From Candidatus Omnitrophota bacterium (GTDB lineage Bacteria; Omnitrophota; Gorgyraeia; Zapsychrales; Zapsychraceae), in NCBI GenBank assembly GCA_018399915.1, contig JAGYNW010000155.1, forward strand, positions 1 through 5,365: a DNA stretch of 5,365 nt, read 5' to 3'. This document shows positions 1 to 5,365 of the stretch, piece after piece (within the stretch, counting starts at the first letter, position 1; the number at the start of each line of letters is the position of its first letter). The position numbers and the translations under genes are program-made. Below the pieces are notes generated by a model. That model saw nothing but the letters and a program-made list of their open reading frames with translations. It did not search any database and was not told the origin of the DNA.

Positions 1-1055
1 GGCCCTCGGCTGGCTTTTTCATATTCGAGTTCCGTAATGGGACGTAATCCTGCCCAGTCGCCAACTGCTTCCAGATTAGCCCAGGAAATAAAATTTAATG
101 GCCGGGCCGGCGCGTAAGTATAGAATTCCACAGGACTTTCTGTTCCGTTTCCGGTCTTTGCGACAACCAAGGAATTACGAATGTGTTCTGTTGCCGTGTC
201 AGTTTTTACATAATAATTGGGGATGGAATCATTGCTAATATCTGCCTCAACCATACTTTGTTGCTGTTTACGAGATAAGGTATTGAGGAAATCCGCGAAT
301 TGTTGGGTGGATAACTCATATTTCATTATCCAAAAACTTTTGAATCCTTTAGGGAATGCCTGAGGGATGGTAAAAGGCGTGTCATCCCGGCTTCTAGGAT
401 TATCCTGGTCACAATAGAGCGCCCCCTCTTTTTGATCGACCAGGATCGGGTCTTCAGAGGAAACCAAATAAGAACCATTATCTGGATAGGTGTAAAGCGC
501 GTTGTCAGGACCGTTTGGTCCTTTAGGATCACCTACATAATATTTTTCAGAAGGGACATAAACCATTTCCATGCCAAAAACTTTGACCTTAGTATTTAAT
601 ATTTGATCATCAGTGACACCATCTTTTGCGTAATCCCAGATCAATTGAACATTTTTGGAAACGGTTGTGCCCTTTCCTTTTGTTCGAAAAATAAATGCGC
701 CTGTTTTCTCTTCAGGCACTAACATCCCTACATCAGGATGGTCTCCTTTAGAAAACATTTTGGGTGTGTGATCAAGATAGTCGAAATCGGTTTGGCTGGC
801 GTTATGCAGATTGACGTGCTTCCATTCTCCGGTCGGGAGTTGATATTTCGCGAAAATCCAGATTCCATCTGAATTCGTCTCATCTTTCCACGCATGATCC
901 CAGGAAACGTCAAAGGTTATCTTTGCCAGTTGGGTTTCCGTATTAACTTCATTCATCAAGACTTTATCGATCTGTAAATGACTGGCCTGAGCAATTTGGG
1001 GGCAAAAAAGCAACGAAATGCCCAGTAAAACATTCGTGATCATTTTTCTTTTCAT
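1..1055 (-). CDS. Exported SUMF1/FGE-sulfatase-domain protein, 3' end outside window
   Basis: An open frame of 351 codons runs from ATG at 1055 to the window edge without a stop. The start is supported by AGGAGAG at 1065-1059, about 5 nt from the ATG. Residues 1-24 form a Sec signal peptide (MKRK, hydrophobic core, cleavage after AQA), so the product is probably periplasmic or surface-exposed. Residues 25-160 form a beta-rich N-terminal domain with the stretch ITFDVSWDHAW and then IWIFAKYQL, a lead-in I recall from SUMF1 proteins of Bacteroidota and similar bacteria. The SUMF1 domain starts at GMEMVYVPS (161-169). Further family signatures are AFPKGFKSFWIMKYELS (233-249), QQFADFLNTL (251-260), RPLNFISWANLEAVGDWAGLRP (318-339, contains typical W-AGLRP) and TELEYEKASRG (341-351). 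Known family members include the sulfatase-activating formylglycine-generating enzyme, but many bacterial SUMF1 proteins are not FGEs. The C-terminal cysteines that would decide this are outside the window. It lies 95 nt downstream of the MFS gene. Family assignment is secure; function is open. Confidence 0.9.
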   Translation of the reverse strand, partial: MKRKMITNVLLGISLLFCPQIAQASHLQIDKVLMNEVNTETQLAKITFDVSWDHAWKDETNSDGIWIFAKYQLPTGEWKHVNLHNASQTDFDYLDHTPKMFSKGDHPDVGMLVPEEKTGAFIFRTKGKGTTVSKNVQLIWDYAKDGVTDDQILNTKVKVFGMEMVYVPSEKYYVGDPKGPNGPDNALYTYPDNGSYLVSSEDPILVDQKEGALYCDQDNPRSRDDTPFTIPQAFPKGFKSFWIMKYELSTQQFADFLNTLSRKQQQSMVEADISNDSIPNYYVKTDTATEHIRNSLVVAKTGNGTESPVEFYTYAPARPLNFISWANLEAVGDWAGLRPITELEYEKASRG

Positions 1056-1150
1056 GAACTCTCCTAGTTATTATTAATTTTGTAAATTTCTATTTGAACG
1101 AGTTAAAAGACATGGCAAAAAAGTGTATGGTTTACCGTATAAATAAATAT
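1056..1150 (-). other. 95-nt intergenic gap between MFS and SUMF1 genes
   Basis: This is the only sizeable non-coding stretch in the window. It is AT-rich and holds the SUMF1 Shine-Dalgarno site (1065-1059). Read on the minus strand, an imperfect 14-bp palindrome at 1139-1126 (TACGGT-AA-ACCATA, one mismatch per arm) is followed by six T at 1122-1117. This could be a weak terminator remnant, an operator or chance. No convincing -35/-10 pair was found: TTGCCA near 1118-1113 has no good -10 box 17 nt further on. Whether SUMF1 is transcribed separately is therefore undecided. Confidence 0.4.
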
Positions 1151-2578
1151 TTAATGCCGTAACGGGCCTGTGCCAGCCGCGTATTCTTTAAAACCCACAG
1201 TTTTTACGGTTTTGATTGCAAAGAAAACACCGATAACAGCCGACAGCGTAAGGCTGACAGCAAGAAAGTTGAACTGTGCCCGAAAAGCGTCTCTGCCGGG
1301 AAAGGATGTCGCTGCTTTTAAGATTACCGGTGAAAGGAATTGTCCTAAATAAATGCCGACACTCACAACCGCCATAGCAAAAGCCCTTTGAGTTTCCGGC
1401 GTTATTTTCGCGACACGAAGCAGAAGCAACGGCATAAGTACCCCTGAACTAAAGCCGATAAAGATCATGGATATAAAGACACCGAATAAAGAGGCCGCGG
1501 AGCCTAAAACCGCGTATCCGATGGCCATTGAGGTAAGTCCGACCACGGCGCAAAACGGGCCAAAGAACCTAAGCAGCAGGGCCAGGAAAATACCGGAAAC
1601 AACACCTACCATTGTCATGGAAGAGAGAAAATATCCGGCGATTCCCGGCCGTCCCATCCGTTCTTGGGCAACAACAAGCCCTTCCTTCTGGCGGGTGACA
1701 ACATATTTCTTTTTATTATCGACAATGCGCCATTTTTTCCCGGGTTCTTGAACGGTCAAAACAGCTGACGGGGAAATATCGATCTCGTTATTTTTAAATG
1801 ATTCAACCGTTGTTTGTGAAATGGTTCCGCGCGATAAATGCGCTTGGAGTTCAGCTTTATCTTGAAATAACGGCTTAATGCTTTTATACATCATCTTGTC
1901 ATTTTCAATGAACATGGCCAGGTTTGTGGGTGCCGCGTAAAACGCGACCATCATAAGTGCTCCTAAAATTGAGCAGACAAAAACACCAAAAGGCAGTTTC
2001 GTTTTAACTTTATTTGCTGTTTTTTTCGATTCGATTTCCGGTAGCCAGAAAATCACCGCGAGGATGATCAATAAAGATAACCCGTATACGCCAAAGGCGT
2101 AACGCCAGTTTATGCACGCGAGCCATCCGGATAGCAGGAGAAAAACAACGCCTCCAAAATGAGAAACGGAACCGGACAGACCCATCATCTTGGCGCGTTC
2201 GGATTTTTCAAAACAGTCGGCAATCAAGCTAATAGAAAGAGGAATAATCAGCCCGACGCCAATTCCAAAAATCCCACGAATAATTAAAAGTTGGGTAATA
2301 CTATTGGCAAATCCTCCTCCGATCCCCCCTATGAAATAGATGATCAACCCGACTAAAAGGATTGTCTTTTTTTTCATCCGTGAGGCCAGCCATCCACCAA
2401 GCAAGCTAAAAGGTATGATCAAAAGCGAGGGTAATGTTAGCACCAATTTGATCAACGTGGGGTCGGTTCCTTTAAACGCTTCGGCGATCTTTGCCAGGGC
2501 CGGAGAAATAGCCGCTGAGGCCATAACGGTCAGAAGCGAAATGGAAAGAATACTGATTTTTAATAGTAATTTATTCAT
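1151..2578 (-). CDS. Major facilitator superfamily (MFS) transporter with extracytoplasmic insertion
   Basis: A 475-residue inner-membrane secondary transporter, probably of the DHA1-like drug/metabolite type; the substrate is unknown. Twelve hydrophobic segments lie near residues 5-27, 42-65, 71-93, 96-121, 136-157, 159-180, 196-221, 312-338, 339-362, 363-390, 396-420 and 434-456. MFS motif A is present in the TM2-TM3 loop (GGWLASRMKKK, 61-71), and a motif-B-like RGIFGIGVG lies at 101-109 in TM4. The TM5 motif C typical of antiporters is degenerate (G136...G142G143, no Pro). Positive residues in the 2-3 and 6-7 loops and at the C-terminus indicate an N-in/C-in topology. The protein is longer than the usual 390-420 residues because of an insertion of about 85 residues between TM7 and TM8. 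The start has a modest AAAGGG site 7 nt upstream and follows the DJ-1 stop by 14 nt, so the two are probably co-transcribed. An exporter role is plausible but not shown. Confidence 0.92.
   Translation of the reverse strand: MNKLLLKISILSISLLTVMASAAISPALAKIAEAFKGTDPTLIKLVLTLPSLLIIPFSLLGGWLASRMKKKTILLVGLIIYFIGGIGGGFANSITQLLIIRGIFGIGVGLIIPLSISLIADCFEKSERAKMMGLSGSVSHFGGVVFLLLSGWLACINWRYAFGVYGLSLLIILAVIFWLPEIESKKTANKVKTKLPFGVFVCSILGALMMVAFYAAPTNLAMFIENDKMMYKSIKPLFQDKAELQAHLSRGTISQTTVESFKNNEIDISPSAVLTVQEPGKKWRIVDNKKKYVVTRQKEGLVVAQERMGRPGIAGYFLSSMTMVGVVSGIFLALLLRFFGPFCAVVGLTSMAIGYAVLGSAASLFGVFISMIFIGFSSGVLMPLLLLRVAKITPETQRAFAMAVVSVGIYLGQFLSPVILKAATSFPGRDAFRAQFNFLAVSLTLSAVIGVFFAIKTVKTVGFKEYAAGTGPLRH
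1655..1909 (-). other. Inserted extracytoplasmic domain in MFS TM7-TM8 loop
   Basis: Residues about 224-308 of the transporter are hydrophilic and interrupt the second MFS half between TM7 and TM8, a loop that canonical topology places outside the membrane. The first part looks helical (KAELQAHLSRGTISQTTVES, 241-260). The second part looks beta-rich, with KKWRIVDNKKKYVV at 281-294 followed by EGLVV at 299-303. Ordinary DHA1 transporters have only a short loop here. The reading frame is continuous and the flanking TM segments are intact, so this is an in-frame insertion and not a frameshift. It may be a substrate-capture or partner-binding domain; I cannot name its family with certainty. Confidence 0.7.
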
Positions 2579-2592
2579 GGGTATACCCTTTG
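2579..2592 (-). promoter_or_regulatory. MFS ribosome-binding region with a 10-bp perfect palindrome at the start codon
   Basis: The Shine-Dalgarno-like AAAGGG (2591-2586) is weaker than the AGGAG-type sites of the other genes. Its GGG is part of GGGTATACCC (2588-2579), a perfect palindrome that ends directly before the ATG. In the mRNA it could fold into a 3-bp GGG/CCC stem with a UAUA loop that would mask the site. The palindrome is directly visible; a regulatory role is inference, and such a short stem is weak. Confidence 0.35.
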
Positions 2593-3180
2593 TTATTTTA
2601 ACAATTCCACAAGAGCCGCTCCAAAGGCTGTCGCGGAACCCGGCCCATCGGCGGTTACAATATTTCCATCCTGTTCAACAGGTTTTGCGGTATAGTTAAC
2701 TCCCGACGCAGCCAATTTTTCGCCTTCGGTGGGATAAACGGTTGCGTTTTTCCCCGTTAACACGCCGGCTTTCCCCAATATTCTTGGGGCCAAACAGATG
2801 GCGCCTAAGATTTTATTTTGTTCCAAGGCGTCTTGCGCCAATTGATGTGCTAGCGGATCATCAATATATTGGGCCGCACCGCTTCCTCCGATAAAAACAA
2901 CCGCGTCATAATCCTCTGCTTGAATTGTGTTCAATAAAACATCAGGAGTCGTTTTTAATCCGTCCATACCCGTAACTTCCTCTGTTGTGGTGGAAGCGAC
3001 GGTAACAGAAATGCCGTTTTTCTCAAAAATGGCCAAAGGTTGCGCGAATTCGTCATCTTGAAAATTTTCTGAAGCAATAATAAAGACGGCTTTTTTGCCT
3101 GCCTGCGCCTGCGCCAAGCCGGTTGATATTAACAAGACCGCTGCCATCAATAGGGAAAAAACAAGAATTTTTCTTTTCAT
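2593..3180 (-). CDS. Exported DJ-1/PfpI-family protein
   Basis: A 195-residue protein of the DJ-1/PfpI (class I glutamine amidotransferase-like) superfamily. Known members act as glyoxalases/deglycases, chaperones, proteases or hydratases. Residues 1-27 are a clear Sec signal peptide (MKRK, hydrophobic core, AQA before GKK), so the mature protein of about 168 residues should be extracytoplasmic; most characterised relatives are cytoplasmic. Visible family features are the first beta strand KKAVFIIAS (29-37), a conserved acidic residue in FQDDEF (E44), VVFIGGSGA (94-102), the nucleophile elbow LGAICLAPRILGKAGVL (125-141) with Cys129, KNATVYP (144-150) and the C-terminal TADGPGSATAFG (176-187). 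Cys129 is followed by Leu, not by the His of PfpI proteases, so protease activity is not favoured. The start has AAGGAG at 3192-3187 with 6-nt spacing. It lies 13 nt after the DUF1566 stop and 14 nt before MFS, inside the probable operon. The exact reaction is unknown. Confidence 0.93.
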   Translation of the reverse strand: MKRKILVFSLLMAAVLLISTGLAQAQAGKKAVFIIASENFQDDEFAQPLAIFEKNGISVTVASTTTEEVTGMDGLKTTPDVLLNTIQAEDYDAVVFIGGSGAAQYIDDPLAHQLAQDALEQNKILGAICLAPRILGKAGVLTGKNATVYPTEGEKLAASGVNYTAKPVEQDGNIVTADGPGSATAFGAALVELLK

Positions 3181-3193
3181 CTTTTTCTCCTTT

Positions 3194-5185
3194 TTAAATT
3201 GTCCTTACAGGCCTAAAGGCATAATGCCCGAGTTTTTTTCCGGCATAGTAACCATCAAACCCAAATTGGAAATTGACCCCCCATCCAAAGGTGTCGCCAT
3301 AGGTTGTCGCCGCCCAGTAGAATCCAAGGGGTTTTGTTTTTGTTTCCGGAAACTCTTTGTGAAACCAGGTTCCATCTTTGAAGGAAAGGTCCATAAGCGA
3401 ACCGATTTCTCTGATGGATGGAAGCCTCCAATCAGAATGACCTCCAAGGTTTAGTTCCTGACAATATTTGAGCGCTTCTTCCCAGTTGAGGTCAGGGCTT
3501 TCCTCTTTTTTCCACATGAGGCCTGAATTTAAATCTGAGACAGTTCCATCATTATTATCTTGCAAGCAATATTTGTTTATATCCCCAAAGTTCACATTGT
3601 AACCGCCGCGTACGGCTTTCACAGGATAGTAAAAAGTCTTTAAATAACAGATGGCACAGCCGTAAGCAAAGTAAACGCCCCAGGCAAAAAGCGGATCTTG
3701 CATCTGGGGATCTTTGGACCAATAGAAGGCCGGAAGACAATCCCCAAAATATTTCTGGTCAACAGCAGGAATAGCCCCGTTATAGTCCACGATCATTCTC
3801 AATTCCTCCCGATTGGGAAGGCGCCAATCCCGGAATCCACCGTAGGCTTTTTGATTTAATTCTTCGACAAAGTGTTCCGCATCTTCCCACTTATACGCAT
3901 GTCCTTGAAAATTATAATCGTTCTCATCCGGAGATTTTGTTTCCCATACGAGTCCGGTATTATTATCTTTCACCATGCGCAAGCCTTTGTTCCAATCAGC
4001 CTTATCGTTTAGGATTTCTTCTCCATGTCCTAATTTTGTAAATGATAACGGATGATTACGATAAGATCCATCTTGACCGTAATACCGTTCATTTTGTTTA
4101 GGGGTTTTAATGATACCGCCTTCTTCGTTATAACACTTCTTTTGTCCTGAATCTGGGAACGTGAACAGAACCGAAGTTTTCTGTTGGACTTCTTGAAGGT
4201 TTCGTACGGCTCTATGGAGAAGAGGCGCTTTTTTATTGGCATAATAGCCATCATACCCAAAACAAAAATTGGTTACCCAGGCATAAATCCCTTCATAAGG
4301 AGTGGAAGAGAAATAATGCAACAATGGCGGCTGCAATCCATCCGCAGGGAAAAATTCTTTGTAGTACCACCAATTGTCATCGTAATTTAAGTTGAGGATT
4401 GTGTTTAATTCTTTGAGATTAGGCAACCGCCAATCCGAATAACCTGCTAATTTCATCTCTTTACAGTTCTTAAGCGCGCTGTACCAATCCATGCGGTCAT
4501 TTTCTGCTTTTTGCCACATTAAGCCGGTGAGAAAATCCGTAATGGTTCCATCCTTGTTATCCTTAAAACGGGCAGTATCCGGTTTTCCGAAATTTTTATT
4601 GTACCCTCCCCTGACCGCGCGGACATAACGTTCGCTCAAAGGCGTATAGCAAATACCGCTGCCCAGCCCAAAGAAAATCCCCCAAATAAAAGGCTCCTGC
4701 ATCTTATAGGGAACGGATGTCCAGTAAAAATCACTTTTGCAATTAGGAAAATAATCGGTATCAACGCACGGACCTGTTTTGCTGTAATCAATAATGGATC
4801 TTAACTCATCTTTGTTAGGAAGGCGCCAATCAGAAAATCCGCCATATTTCTTTTGATTCAATTCTTTGATGTAGGCACTTTTAGCTTTTTTCCAATTATA
4901 AGTATCCTGGAAATAGTTTGCGTCTCCTTTTTTGGGAGATTTTACTTCCCAAACAAGCCCGGTATTATTATCTAAAACCGTTCGCAATCCGTCTTTCCAG
5001 GTTGAAGACTCGCTGATCGCCTTGCCTTGTTTCCCCAATTTGGTAAAAGACATGGGGTTGACAACATAACAGCCATTCTGTCCCCACAGCTCATCGTTTG
5101 GGGTTAGCGATGTTTCTTTGCCTTCAATATCGTAGATTTTGATGGCCCCTGCATCTGGCATGCGAAATGTCTTTTGGGTCTTCAT
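3194..5185 (-). CDS. Tandem DUF1566 (Lcl_C-like) protein with four domain units
   Basis: A 663-residue protein built from DUF1566/Lcl_C units. Each unit has a (T/S)GL(V/M)W motif (75-79, 220-224, 410-414, 554-558) and a DWRLP motif (119-123, 251-255, 453-457, 585-589). The order is A-B-A'-B', with a leader before each pair ending in SFTKLG (46-51 and 381-386). A-type units end in AVRGGYN-NFG and contain ICY; B-type units contain DGT(I/V)(T/S)D and an FG(Y/F)DGYYA stretch. Known relatives include the C-terminal domain of the Legionella collagen-like adhesin, which binds glycosaminoglycans, so ligand or glycan binding is a reasonable guess. No enzyme motif was recognised. The N-terminus lacks a signal peptide, which is odd for the family. 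The start is fixed by GGAGG at 5194-5190, by ATGA overlap with the VOC gene, and by an in-frame stop at 5227-5225 with no alternative start between. DJ-1 follows 13 nt downstream. Confidence 0.93.
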   Translation of the reverse strand: MKTQKTFRMPDAGAIKIYDIEGKETSLTPNDELWGQNGCYVVNPMSFTKLGKQGKAISESSTWKDGLRTVLDNNTGLVWEVKSPKKGDANYFQDTYNWKKAKSAYIKELNQKKYGGFSDWRLPNKDELRSIIDYSKTGPCVDTDYFPNCKSDFYWTSVPYKMQEPFIWGIFFGLGSGICYTPLSERYVRAVRGGYNKNFGKPDTARFKDNKDGTITDFLTGLMWQKAENDRMDWYSALKNCKEMKLAGYSDWRLPNLKELNTILNLNYDDNWWYYKEFFPADGLQPPLLHYFSSTPYEGIYAWVTNFCFGYDGYYANKKAPLLHRAVRNLQEVQQKTSVLFTFPDSGQKKCYNEEGGIIKTPKQNERYYGQDGSYRNHPLSFTKLGHGEEILNDKADWNKGLRMVKDNNTGLVWETKSPDENDYNFQGHAYKWEDAEHFVEELNQKAYGGFRDWRLPNREELRMIVDYNGAIPAVDQKYFGDCLPAFYWSKDPQMQDPLFAWGVYFAYGCAICYLKTFYYPVKAVRGGYNVNFGDINKYCLQDNNDGTVSDLNSGLMWKKEESPDLNWEEALKYCQELNLGGHSDWRLPSIREIGSLMDLSFKDGTWFHKEFPETKTKPLGFYWAATTYGDTFGWGVNFQFGFDGYYAGKKLGHYAFRPVRTI
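3197..4159 (-). repeat. Internal duplication, copy 2 of the DUF1566 pair
   Basis: Residues 343-663 of the DUF1566 protein. The leader (FPDSGQKKCYN, then YYGQDGSY and SFTKLG) corresponds to the start of copy 1. The spacing between the two DWRLP motifs is 132 residues in both copies. The leader of copy 2 (PDSGQ, CYN, YYGQDGSY) looks closer to the family consensus as I recall it than that of copy 1. Confidence 0.85.
4196..5161 (-). repeat. Internal duplication, copy 1 of the DUF1566 pair
   Basis: Residues 9-330 of the DUF1566 protein (leader, unit A, unit B). It matches residues 343-663 at a near-constant offset of 334-335 residues. At DNA level the similarity is patchy; one exact shared block is the 14-mer GGAAGGCGCCAATC at 4818-4831, found again at 3816-3829, exactly 1002 nt away. 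The duplication is therefore real but old and diverged. Confidence 0.85.
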
Positions 5186-5365
5186 GTTTCCTCCATTTTT
5201 TCCATAATTTCTATCAAAATACCGTCAGGATCCTTAATAAAAAAATATTTAGCCCCATTTTTGAACGTCTGCAAGCCTGTTTCAAAATGAATGCCGGCAG
5301 TCTTAAATTCCGCATATATTTTTTCAGGGTTTTCAACTTCCACCGAAAAATGTTTAACCCCGAGG
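5182..5365 (-). CDS. VOC (glyoxalase/bleomycin-resistance/dioxygenase) family protein, C-terminal part only
   Basis: Sixty codons and a TGA stop (5184-5182) are visible; the 5' part lies beyond the right edge. The sequence shows the last beta-alpha-beta-beta-beta module of a VOC protein: LGVKHFSVEV with a possible metal-ligand His at visible residue 5, then ENPEKIYAEFKTAGIHFE, and the hallmark YFFIKDPDGILIEIME (40-55). In that hallmark the Glu in IEIME is at the usual metal-ligand position. Such proteins include glyoxalase I, fosfomycin-resistance enzymes, extradiol dioxygenases and methylmalonyl-CoA epimerases. The fragment does not separate these, and nothing specific supports a gene symbol. 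The stop overlaps the DUF1566 start by 4 nt, so this gene is the upstream partner in the same transcript. Confidence 0.88.
   Translation of the reverse strand, partial: LGVKHFSVEVENPEKIYAEFKTAGIHFETGLQTFKNGAKYFFIKDPDGILIEIMEKMEET
5190..5194 (-). promoter_or_regulatory. Shine-Dalgarno site of the DUF1566 gene inside the VOC gene
   Basis: GGAGG on the minus strand lies 4 nt before the ATG at 5185 and within the last codons of the VOC gene. It fixes the DUF1566 start and, with the 4-nt ATGA stop/start overlap (5185-5182), points to translational coupling of the two genes. Confidence 0.75.

Noticed and set aside
1117..1139. Intrinsic terminator after the MFS gene
   Set aside because: The palindrome has only a 2-nt centre and a mismatch in the arms, so the RNA stem would be very weak; kept only as a low-interest observation.
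1056..1150. Sigma-70-type promoter for the SUMF1 gene
   Set aside because: TTGCCA is -35-like, but at 17-nt spacing the -10 candidate (AAATAG) matches the consensus poorly; no other pair was better.
1467..1751. Plus-strand open frame of 94 codons inside the MFS gene
   Set aside because: It lies antisense to a clearly coding MFS region, has no family features and no convincing ribosome-binding site.
2340..2699. Plus-strand open frame of 119 codons spanning the MFS/DJ-1 junction
   Set aside because: It is antisense to the N-terminus of MFS and the C-terminus of DJ-1, both well supported; the composition looks like a shadow frame.
3197..3400. Variable region of a diversity-generating retroelement at the DUF1566 3' end
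   Set aside because: No template repeat or reverse transcriptase is in the window, and the C-terminal unit shows no adenine-linked pattern that can be judged from one sequence.
3095..3454. Plus-strand open frame of 119 codons across the DJ-1/DUF1566 junction
   Set aside because: It is antisense to two confident genes and shows no recognisable domain.
3816..4831. Repeated 14-mer GGAAGGCGCCAATC as a mobile-element or recombination repeat
   Set aside because: The copies are exactly 1002 nt apart and encode the same part of the duplicated DWRLP motif, so protein-domain duplication explains them.

Overview
The window is a compact bacterial gene cluster in which all five genes lie on the minus strand, so transcription runs from the right edge to the left edge. 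Two genes are cut by the window: a VOC/glyoxalase-family gene loses its 5' part at the right edge, and a SUMF1 (formylglycine-generating-enzyme-like) gene loses its 3' part at the left edge. No RNA genes, mobile elements, CRISPR arrays or phage genes were seen. Base composition is moderate and slightly AT-leaning by eye. Sec-type signal peptides, good Shine-Dalgarno sites and the SUMF1 and DUF1566 families suggest an environmental Gram-negative bacterium. Deltaproteobacterial, Bacteroidota-like or PVC/Omnitrophota-like lineages would fit, but the sequence alone does not fix the taxon.

Layout in order of transcription: (1) 5365-5182, the last 60 codons of a VOC protein. (2) 5185-3194, a 663-residue protein made of four DUF1566/Lcl_C-like units in an A-B-A'-B' arrangement; its start overlaps the VOC stop by 4 nt (ATGA). 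(3) 3180-2593, an exported DJ-1/PfpI-family protein, 13 nt downstream. (4) 2578-1151, a 12-TM major facilitator transporter with an extra domain of about 85 residues between TM7 and TM8, 14 nt downstream. (5) After a 95-nt gap, 1055-1, an exported SUMF1-domain protein that runs off the window.

The tight spacing of the first four genes strongly suggests one transcript. The SUMF1 gene may belong to it or have its own promoter in the 95-nt gap. No operon promoter is visible because the 5' end lies outside the window. Functionally the set is unusual. It combines two families linked to dicarbonyl and small-molecule chemistry (VOC and DJ-1), one transporter, and two families whose known members adopt C-type-lectin-like folds (DUF1566/Lcl_C and SUMF1). 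No pathway can be assigned from sequence alone. The most notable points are the exact internal duplication of the DUF1566 protein and its lack of a signal peptide, the extracytoplasmic insertion in the MFS protein, and the conserved-looking cluster of five otherwise generic families.
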